From an uncultured beta proteobacterium (lineage in GTDB: Bacteria > Pseudomonadota > Gammaproteobacteria > Burkholderiales > Burkholderiaceae_C): 40,140 nucleotides of DNA. The stretch covers positions 1-40,140 of the forward strand of contig CAIMZI010000111.1 of assembly GCA_903845935.1 (NCBI GenBank), in the 5' to 3' direction. The position numbers and the translations under genes are program-made. Positions 35,017-40,140 of the stretch are shown here, one piece after another; the stretch's first letter is position 1; each line of letters begins with the position of its first letter. Under the pieces are notes generated by a model. That model worked only from the letters and a program-made list of their open reading frames with translations, did no database searches and was not told the origin of the DNA.

Positions 35017-35814
35017 ATGAATACCTGGGCCATTGCCACATCGGACGCCCAAAAACCTTCCGCGTCGGATTTCTGGTCCGGCCTGGGTGGCGCAGTCGGC
35101 GCCATTGGCGAACCCGATTTCGGCTCGCAGGTGCTGGGCTGCCTGAACCAGGTGCTGCCGGTGGACTTCTGGTCGGTGTACCAGGTGGGCTCAGACCTGC
35201 CACCGAAAATGTACGTGTCGGCCAGCCTCAGCACCCGGGACGTGTCTGCCGACTGCTTCCAACGCTACCGCCAGGGCCTTTACAAAACCGACCAAACCTT
35301 TGCATCTGCGCGCGCCTATGCCGACGCGGGCAGCCTGGCCATGACGCTCTGGAACGAAGCCGAGATACCCGAGCCACACCGTGACCAGATTTATAGCCGC
35401 CATGGAATTCTGGAGCGGCTCTCGGTGGTCTCATTGGATGGCCACGGCGCGTTGGCCATGAACCTGTACCGGTTCCGCACAACCGGCGCCTTTGCCGACC
35501 GCGAAGTGGATGCCGCCAGCCAGTTGGCCGACTTCCTGTTGCGCTGTGTGGGCAAGCATCTGGCGGTACACGCCCTGGTGTCGGATGCTGCGAACCGACA
35601 GGCCAACGATGCGCGCAGCCGACTCACGGCGCAGTGCGCCAAGCTGACGCCACGCGAACTCGATGTGTGCGAGCGCCTGTTGCGCGGCTGGACCTACGAC
35701 GGCATCGCCCAGGACATGGGCATCTCCGTCGCCTCGGCCAAAACCTATCGGGCCCGCGCCTTTGACCGGCTGGGCATCCATTTCAGGAACCAGTTGTTCA
35801 GGCTGGTCCATTGA
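35017..35814 (+). CDS. LuxR-family transcriptional regulator
   Basis: A 265-residue regulator. The N-terminal 190 residues form a sensory domain that I do not recognise as a receiver or a canonical autoinducer domain. The C-terminal helix-turn-helix (about 205-262) reads LTPRELDVCERLLRGWTYDG followed by IAQDMGISVASAKTYRARAF. GAGGAG four bases before the ATG at 35017 fixes the start. It is divergent from the binding-protein/acyl-CoA-synthetase set and probably controls it. An aldehyde dehydrogenase remnant lies just beyond its stop. Confidence 0.92.
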   Translation: MNTWAIATSDAQKPSASDFWSGLGGAVGAIGEPDFGSQVLGCLNQVLPVDFWSVYQVGSDLPPKMYVSASLSTRDVSADCFQRYRQGLYKTDQTFASARAYADAGSLAMTLWNEAEIPEPHRDQIYSRHGILERLSVVSLDGHGALAMNLYRFRTTGAFADREVDAASQLADFLLRCVGKHLAVHALVSDAANRQANDARSRLTAQCAKLTPRELDVCERLLRGWTYDGIAQDMGISVASAKTYRARAFDRLGIHFRNQLFRLVH

Positions 35815-35840
35815 AAAAAAATGGCTGCAGGAAGCTTGCG

Positions 35841-35909
35841 CTACACCGGGTACTGCTGCACCGACGGCTCGATGGTGATCCACTTGAGTTCGGTGAACTC
35901 ATTGATCAT
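35841..35909 (-). pseudogene. C-terminal scrap of an aldehyde dehydrogenase
   Basis: The minus strand encodes 22 residues and a stop: INEFTELKWITIEP, ending QQYPV. This matches the extreme C-terminus of vanillin/benzaldehyde-type aldehyde dehydrogenases, which end in ...EFTELRWIT... and a YPF/YPI-like tail. The sequence upstream of the ATG at 35909 does not continue the family (no GGVKxSGxGR motif), so this is a deletion scar, not a gene. It is oriented toward the LuxR gene. Confidence 0.6.
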
Positions 35910-35962
35910 GGCACAGCCGATACATCTGGCAAGCTGATCGGCAGTCGCATGACGGAAACGTG

Positions 35963-36052
35963 ATGACCCACAAACGCGATATTTTTGCTGAACTGAAAGA
36001 GGGCTTTGATGCCTTGAATTCAGAGCGCGAAGGCAAGCTCACGTTGCGCTGA
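35963..36052 (+). pseudogene. N-terminal fragment of a HigA-type antitoxin
   Basis: A 29-codon frame beginning MTHKRDIFAELKEGFDAL and ending GKLTLR before TGA. This is the start of XRE-type antitoxins that read RDIFxELxEGxxA...REGKLTLR followed by TH and a helix-turn-helix. The homology stops exactly at the in-frame TGA, and the DNA-binding part is missing. Its ATG overlaps a TGA on the same strand (TGATG at 35961-35965), as expected for an antitoxin following its toxin, but no toxin is readable upstream. Confidence 0.62.
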
Positions 36053-36073
36053 AGTTTCTTCGGGTTCGCCGCG

Positions 36074-36352
36074 TCAGCTGACTTTCACACCTTTCCAAAA
36101 TGCAACGCGGTCTCTGATGTTGGCAGCTTCCGGTTTGGGTTCGGCGTAATACCAGACAGCGTCCGGATTCACATCACCGTTCACGTTGATAGAGTAATAG
36201 CTAGCCAGGCCTTTCCAGCCACAGGTGGTTTTGTGGTTGCTGAAAGAGATGTACTCCCTCCTGAGTGCGCTCTCGGGAAAGTAGTGATTGCCCTCCACCA
36301 AGACGGTATCGTCGCTTTCGGCGATGACGGTGTTGTTCCATACGGCTTTCAT
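36074..36352 (-). CDS. DUF427 domain protein
   Basis: A 92-residue protein that is a complete DUF427 domain: MKAVWNNTVIAESDDTVLVEG, NHYFPESAL, TTCGWKGLASYYSI and VWYYAEPKPEA. The function of the family is unknown. A perfect AAGGAG stands five bases before the ATG, so it should be well translated. It lies 19 bases after the stop of the EgtD remnant on the same strand, suggesting the two were once an operon. Confidence 0.93.
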   Translation of the reverse strand: MKAVWNNTVIAESDDTVLVEGNHYFPESALRREYISFSNHKTTCGWKGLASYYSINVNGDVNPDAVWYYAEPKPEAANIRDRVAFWKGVKVS

Positions 36353-36371
36353 CAGGACTCCTTGGGGGTGA

Positions 36372-36518
36372 TTACGCGGGAATGTCTAGCCACAGCAAAC
36401 CGAATGCATGCAGCGGGTCGGTCCATACCGGGCCCGGCACTAGGCCGCAATCTCGGGCCATGCGGTGCATGCTGTCGATTGTGTACTTATGGGAGTTTTC
36501 CGTGTGTAAGGTTTCGGT
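36372..36518 (-). pseudogene. C-terminal remnant of an EgtD-type methyltransferase
   Basis: The minus strand reads ETLHTENSHKYTIDSMHRMA, then ARDCGLVPGPVWTDPLHAFG and a short end LLWLDIPA before TAA. This is the hallmark C-terminus of the histidine-betaine-synthesising EgtD family (Methyltransf_33: xxHTENSYKY ... VWTD ... F). An in-frame TAG (36519-36521) precedes it, and none of the SAM-binding N-terminal part is present between here and the uracil-DNA glycosylase gene. It is a broken gene. Confidence 0.7.
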
Positions 36519-36583
36519 CTATATGCTCAGTCAGGCCTCTTGCCCGAGATCTGGAGCCACAGCGAAGTGAACCGCAGGTGGCG

Positions 36584-37180
36584 TCACGACTGAGCAAGTA
36601 TCTCGGCCATCCTGGCCTGCAAAACCGGCACTACCTCATCGACGAACCATGGGTTCGCCTTAAGCCAGATATTGTTGCGCGGACTCGGGTGGGGTAGCGG
36701 CAGGACACGGGGCCAGTGATTGCGCCAGGCGCGCACGGTATCGGTCAGCGACTTGCCAGCGCACTGTGGCAAATGCCAATCGATGGCGTATTGACCAATC
36801 ACCAGTATCAGTTCTATCCGAGGCATCCTTGCAATCAGAGGAGCACGCCACTGAGGCGCACACTCTTTGCGCGGTGGCAGATCCCCAGACTTGCCCGTTC
36901 CGGGGTAACAAAAGCCCATCGGCAGAATGGCGACCTGTCTGGCGTCGTAAAAAACGTCCCGTCGAACGCCCATCCAGGCCCGCAGCCGCTCGCCACTCGC
37001 ATCGTCAAAGGGCACTCCACTGGCATGCACCTTGCGGCCCGGCGCCTGGCCTGCCACGAGGATGCGGGCTTTGGCATCAACCTGCAACACCGGGCGCACT
37101 CCGTCCTCAAGGTGTGGCGCACACAAGGCGCAGCTGCGCACCTCGCTCAACAGAATGGGCAGTTTGATGGATGTCGACAT
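36584..37180 (-). CDS. Uracil-DNA glycosylase superfamily protein
   Basis: A 198-residue protein of the uracil-DNA glycosylase superfamily. Motif A is VAGQAPGRKVHASGVPFDD and the C-terminal motif is LPLPHPSPRNNIWLKANPWF, with the His-Pro-Ser of the DNA-intercalating loop. Cys17 and Cys20 (SCALCAPH) could belong to an iron-sulfur cluster, but the full four-Cys pattern of the family 4/5 enzymes is not clear. It starts 13 bases after the cytochrome c stop, so it may share that transcript. Enzyme activity is not certain. Confidence 0.88.
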   Translation of the reverse strand: MSTSIKLPILLSEVRSCALCAPHLEDGVRPVLQVDAKARILVAGQAPGRKVHASGVPFDDASGERLRAWMGVRRDVFYDARQVAILPMGFCYPGTGKSGDLPPRKECAPQWRAPLIARMPRIELILVIGQYAIDWHLPQCAGKSLTDTVRAWRNHWPRVLPLPHPSPRNNIWLKANPWFVDEVVPVLQARMAEILAQS

Positions 37181-37193
37181 TGGCGATCTTTGC

Positions 37194-37565
37194 TCAATGG
37201 GATGAGATTGTTTGCAAATATGAGATCAAGTCGCTTCGATCATGTTTGTCGGTGACTGAGTAGCCCATTTTTTGACCGGGAATCAGCTTTTCCGGATTCG
37301 TCAGCCAAGCCTGCAAGGTGGGCTCTGACCAAACAATTTTCGACTTCTTGACTGCGGCTGAATAATCATAGCCTGCGGCCAACCCTGCCTTGCGACCAAA
37401 CACACCCTGGTGCGCCGGACCCACTCGGTTTTGATCCACTGCATGACAGCCAACACACCGGCTATCGTAGAGTTCCTTGCCACGGACAGCGTCGCCAGTT
37501 GCCAGCGCTTGGCCCGTCAATGCCAATGCAACAGTCAGGGTGAGACCTTGTGCATGAAATTTCAT
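37194..37565 (-). CDS. Periplasmic c-type cytochrome, class I
   Basis: A 123-residue exported cytochrome. Residues 1-22 are a signal peptide (ALA before TGDA). Haem attachment is CVGCH (Cys37, Cys40, His41), and the likely sixth ligand is Met100 in IPGQKMGY. One haem per protein. GGAG before the ATG at 37565 supports the start. It is the third gene in the AhpD-ferritin-cytochrome set and may pass electrons to or from these partners; that is inference. Confidence 0.95.
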   Translation of the reverse strand: MKFHAQGLTLTVALALTGQALATGDAVRGKELYDSRCVGCHAVDQNRVGPAHQGVFGRKAGLAAGYDYSAAVKKSKIVWSEPTLQAWLTNPEKLIPGQKMGYSVTDKHDRSDLISYLQTISSH

Positions 37566-37652
37566 GATGCATCTCCATTCAGTAAACGTAAGCAGTCCGC
37601 AGACGCAGCGCAAGTGCGCCACGCTGCTGACCCACTCATTGGACTTTGTCGA

Positions 37653-38234
37653 TCAGGCACCAAAGGCAAACGCCTTGGAGAATGGGCGTTTCAGATCAAA
37701 GTTCAACAATGCAAAGTGCGCTGCTTCGTCGGCAGCTAAACGGGCGGCAATTTTCCCCAGTTGTGGATCCTTGAATGCCGTCAGAACACCCAAATACGCA
37801 TTGGCGGCACCCAATTCAAGACGGGCGGCCAAATCCAGCACATCGTCTTCGGTCTTGAGCAAATCGACCTTCAATTCTTTCGCGTATTCTTCAATTGACT
37901 TGGCTTCCACGGGCCTTCCACCCAACTTGCGGATGGTGCCAATCAGTGCGTCATTGTGGGCCTTGTGATCGTCCTGAAACTTGGTTGCTGCCTTAACGTG
38001 CTGGGAATTCAACAAGCCACTGCGCAAAGCAATCTCATAGGCATTGATGCCTTCATATTCAAGACCGACTGCAACATTCAGAATGGCCAAGTCGCTTTTA
38101 GTATCCGTCTGGCTGACTGCGGCCAGGGCCTGGTTTCCGCCCAGGAGGGCCAAAGCGCCGGCTGATAATGTGGTGGCGCCAGCGCCCATGAAAAGGCGGC
38201 GGCTGGGCGTGATAAGTTGTGTTGGGGAAGTCAT
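37653..38234 (-). CDS. Tat-exported ferritin-like protein
   Basis: A 193-residue protein. The N-terminus carries a twin-arginine signal (SRRLFMGAG, residues 11-19), followed by a hydrophobic stretch and ALAA cleavage. The mature part is a four-helix bundle with E-x-E (59-61), DDHKAH (88-93), Glu140 and DEAAH (169-173) at positions expected for a di-metal site in the Ferritin_2 group. Export folded through Tat fits a metal-loaded protein. AAGGTG precedes the ATG at 38234, and the gene lies 32 bases after the AhpD-like gene. Confidence 0.9.
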   Translation of the reverse strand: MTSPTQLITPSRRLFMGAGATTLSAGALALLGGNQALAAVSQTDTKSDLAILNVAVGLEYEGINAYEIALRSGLLNSQHVKAATKFQDDHKAHNDALIGTIRKLGGRPVEAKSIEEYAKELKVDLLKTEDDVLDLAARLELGAANAYLGVLTAFKDPQLGKIAARLAADEAAHFALLNFDLKRPFSKAFAFGA

Positions 38235-38266
38235 GGTGGACACCTTAGTTGGGGTAAAGATGAGAT

Positions 38267-38818
38267 TCACGCGGTTTCAAGAGCCGTCGCGTTGACCAGC
38301 GGGAAATCCACTGCGGTGTCGGCAACATGGTTGAAGTAGTTCGTGAAGATGTTGGCAGATACTGTGGCCACGATTTCAGTGATTTCGGCCTCGCTGTAGC
38401 CTGCAGCACGCACTTGTGCCAGATCCGAGTCGGAAACGCGTCCACGCTCTGCAACAATGACCTTGGCAAAGGTCAAAGCAGCTTGGGTCTTGGTATCGGC
38501 GGATTGGCCACGCAGGTTCGCAGCCGTTTCGGGCGCCGCAACACCAGCGCCTTTGGCCATCAGCGTGTGGGCCGATGCGCAGTAGTTGCATTCGTTCTCA
38601 CCAGCTGTAGTCAGCGCAATTTGCTCACGCAGAGCAGCAGAAATGCTGGTGCCGGCAAGGGCTTCACTGCCGCTCAGGTAGAACTGCAAGACGGCCGGCG
38701 AGTGGGCAAACGTTTTGAAGAGATTCGGGACCATGCCCAGTTTGGATTTGACAGCCGCCAACAGGGGTTGGGACTGTGCGGGGGCGTTGGCGGGGTTGAG
38801 AGCTGCAATACGTGTCAT
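38267..38818 (-). CDS. AhpD-like/carboxymuconolactone decarboxylase family protein
   Basis: A 183-residue alkylhydroperoxidase-like protein. The active-site motif is Glu74...Cys77-x-x-Cys80...His84 (ENECNYCASAH), as in peroxidase-related CMD proteins. The N-terminal GMVPNLFKTFAHSP and helical C-terminus are typical. It is the first gene of a set with the ferritin-like protein and cytochrome c, divergent from an AraC regulator. It probably reduces organic peroxides or acts as a thiol oxidoreductase in the cytoplasm. Confidence 0.94.
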   Translation of the reverse strand: MTRIAALNPANAPAQSQPLLAAVKSKLGMVPNLFKTFAHSPAVLQFYLSGSEALAGTSISAALREQIALTTAGENECNYCASAHTLMAKGAGVAAPETAANLRGQSADTKTQAALTFAKVIVAERGRVSDSDLAQVRAAGYSEAEITEIVATVSANIFTNYFNHVADTAVDFPLVNATALETA

Positions 38819-38840
38819 GGGTTCACCTTGAAAAGTTGGT

Positions 38841-38923
38841 GTCTTGTGCGGGTTTGCACAAGACAGACTTTGCCTGCCTACGCACTATCATGGGGCACTG
38901 ACTATCTCGATTTACGCACTATC
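38841..38923. promoter_or_regulatory. Dyad and repeats between the AhpD-like and AraC genes
   Basis: GTCTTGTGC (38841-38849) and GCACAAGAC (38856-38864) form a perfect 9-bp inverted repeat around GGGTTT, 23 bases before the AhpD-like start. TACGCACTATC occurs twice on the AraC side (38879-38889, 38913-38923), with a third GCACT at 38895. These look like binding sites for the divergent AraC regulator or others; the dyad could also act in the leader mRNA. Confidence 0.45.
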
Positions 38924-38939
38924 CGTCTCGCAGCGCCAC

Positions 38940-39764
38940 ATGGACCGACTATCTCTTTTGTTTGACCGCATGAATCTCGGCGCCCGTGTTTTTTACTCGG
39001 GTGCGCTGTGCGGCATCGCAGACTTTTCAAACGACACTGGGCAATGCATCCTGCATGTCCTGCATCGAGGAACCGTGCGCGTCATTGGCCAGCCAATGGA
39101 CAGTTTCCAGATCACCCAGCCCTCACTGCTTTTCTATCGCACTTCGTATCCGCATCGCTTTGAAGTGGATGACAAGAGTGGTGCTGATCTGGTCTGCGCC
39201 TTCATTGACTTCGGGGCGGGCATGGGCAACCAGGTGTTGCTCGGGTTGCCTGAAAGGCTGTTGGTGCCGCTTTCGGACATCGTGGGGGTCGAATCAACGC
39301 TGGCACTGCTGTTTGATGAGGCTTTTTCGCAGCGCTCTGGGCGCGCGGCAGGGATTGAGCGATTGGTCGAGTTTTTTGCCATCCTGCTTTTGCGTCACAT
39401 GTTGGATGCGAGTCTCGTCAAGAGTGGCTTGCTGGCAGGTCTGGCGGACGACAAACTGGCCAAAGCGTTGTTGGCAATGCAGGCCAAGCCTGAGCACGCC
39501 TGGTCTCTGGATGAACTGGCCCAAACCGCCAACATGTCACGTGCACGTTTTGCGCTGCACTTTCACGAAGTGGTGGGCGCGACCCCCTTGGACTACCTTA
39601 CAGACTGGCGCATCAGCGTGGCGCAATCCCTGCTCAAGCGCGGCAAGTCACTCAAAATAGTGGCCCCAGCCGTCGGCTACACGAACCCGGCCGCGTTTGC
39701 ACGTGTGTTTGCACGGCGCACAGGCGTTTCACCCAGCACGTGGATTGCCAACGTCGAAGCTTGA
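38940..39764 (+). CDS. AraC-family transcriptional regulator (cupin-type N-terminus)
   Basis: A 274-residue regulator. The N-terminal cupin-like sensor (about 15-120) resembles the AraC_binding_2 group. The C-terminal double helix-turn-helix is seen in WSLDELAQTANMSRARFALH, DWRISVAQSLLKRGKSL and then VAPAVGYTNPAAFARVFARR. The ATG at 38940 fits the family length; the frame is open to 38844 but with no similarity. The ribosome-binding site is weak. It probably controls the divergent AhpD-ferritin-cytochrome operon. Confidence 0.93.
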   Translation: MDRLSLLFDRMNLGARVFYSGALCGIADFSNDTGQCILHVLHRGTVRVIGQPMDSFQITQPSLLFYRTSYPHRFEVDDKSGADLVCAFIDFGAGMGNQVLLGLPERLLVPLSDIVGVESTLALLFDEAFSQRSGRAAGIERLVEFFAILLLRHMLDASLVKSGLLAGLADDKLAKALLAMQAKPEHAWSLDELAQTANMSRARFALHFHEVVGATPLDYLTDWRISVAQSLLKRGKSLKIVAPAVGYTNPAAFARVFARRTGVSPSTWIANVEA

Positions 39765-40140
39765 TTACGTTGTGGGGACGCATAGAAAGGGCACGCCGAA
39801 ATGACAGGCGGATGACCGGAACTCCAAAAGTACCAAGTCCGCTGTCTGCTATAGGCGTGCTACCTCGACCGACGGCAGTTGGCTCTTGGCGGGTGCTCGA
39901 ATTGGTGAAATCATCGCCAGAAAGCTGACCCTGAAACACAGGATTGAATGGCCGGTATGGAGCAGGCAGATCGAAAACCTCTAAGACCGGTAACAGCCCT
40001 TATGTAGAGATGTCCATAAGGGCTGTTGAACTAACCCGCTACGCGCTAGTTTGACCTCCGCTGTTTTCACTGTCCATGGCGCGCTGGTCCCCGAAGCTCC
40101 TTTGGAAGACGATGAATCTGCTGCCTGCAGCACTTCATCC
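39765..40140. other. 376 bp without a convincing gene; strong hairpin inside
   Basis: No recognised protein was found. A perfect 13-bp inverted repeat, AACAGCCCTTATG (39992-40004) and CATAAGGGCTGTT (40015-40027), has a 10-base loop and no T-run on either side, so it is not a typical terminator. An imperfect dyad (GTTGAACTA / CTAGTTTGAC) follows directly. One minus-strand frame is open from the right edge to a TAG at 39981 (52 codons) and passes through the hairpin; it could be the end of a gene lying outside the window, but nothing in it was recognised. A wider repeat GCACGCC/GGCGTGC (39791, 39854) is also visible. Confidence 0.4.

Noticed and set aside
35815..35840. Terminator of the LuxR gene (CCATT ... 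AATGG with an A-run)
   Set aside because: The A-run lies inside the would-be loop and no T-run follows on the plus strand.
36382..36570. A 62-residue plus-strand frame between DUF427 and the glycosylase gene
   Set aside because: It is antisense to the EgtD remnant, and its product shows no recognisable motif.
39992..40027. Integron attC site
   Set aside because: The perfect stem lacks the paired L/R boxes and GTTRRRY/RYYYAAC ends, and no integrase gene is seen.
1..40140. CRISPR arrays, tRNA or rRNA genes, complete insertion sequences
   Set aside because: No regularly spaced repeats, cloverleaf-like sequence, ribosomal RNA stretch or transposase gene was found on reading both strands.

Overview
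The window looks like chromosome of a betaproteobacterium of the order Burkholderiales, most likely family Comamonadaceae (Rhodoferax/Polaromonas-like). The basis is high-GC coding sequence, the protein styles, the def-fmt locus with a divergent LysM gene, and a typical neighbourhood of peptide and aromatic-acid uptake genes. No rRNA, tRNA, CRISPR array or complete insertion sequence is visible. The genus is an inference.

Layout. (1) Positions 1-7420, minus strand: a tightly packed chemotaxis operon, in transcription order CheZ-like protein, CheY, STAS protein, CheA, soluble PAS/HAMP receptor, CheW, and a membrane receptor cut by the window edge. CheA carries a pair of 24-residue motifs resembling the MshEN cyclic-di-GMP-binding module. 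(2) 7555-10356, minus: pgk, fmt, def. (3) 10500-15127, plus: a LysM protein, the remnant of an AAA-type kinase on the other strand, a regulator-like protein joining a cyclic-nucleotide-binding fold to a FliG-C-like tail, a small membrane protein and an iron-dependent alcohol dehydrogenase. (4) 15157-17150, minus: a small unknown protein and a large lipoprotein. (5) 17358-28019, minus: a long, closely spaced set with a five-gene peptide ABC importer, a GntR regulator, gamma-glutamyltransferase, an SBF-like transporter and two alpha/beta hydrolases. This suggests uptake and cleavage of glutathione-like or other gamma-glutamyl compounds. (6) 28257-35814: an intracellular PHB depolymerase with a small neighbour, a glutathione transferase behind a sigma-54-type promoter, and a catabolic set (cupin, DsbA-like isomerase, acyl-CoA synthetase, orphan ABC binding protein) with a divergent LuxR regulator. 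(7) 35815-36583: a gene graveyard holding tails or heads of an aldehyde dehydrogenase, a HigA-type antitoxin and an EgtD-type methyltransferase around an intact DUF427 gene. (8) 36584-39764: uracil-DNA glycosylase-like protein, cytochrome c, Tat-exported ferritin-like protein and AhpD-like protein, divergent from an AraC regulator. (9) 39765-40140: no convincing gene, one strong hairpin.

The most interesting observations are the MshEN-like motif pair inside CheA, the cNMP/FliG-C-like fusion, three operator-like sites phased at two helical turns ahead of the peptide importer, the sigma-54 promoter of the glutathione transferase, and the gene remnants at 11.7-12.1 kb and 35.8-36.5 kb. All family calls come from reading the sequence; no database search was run.
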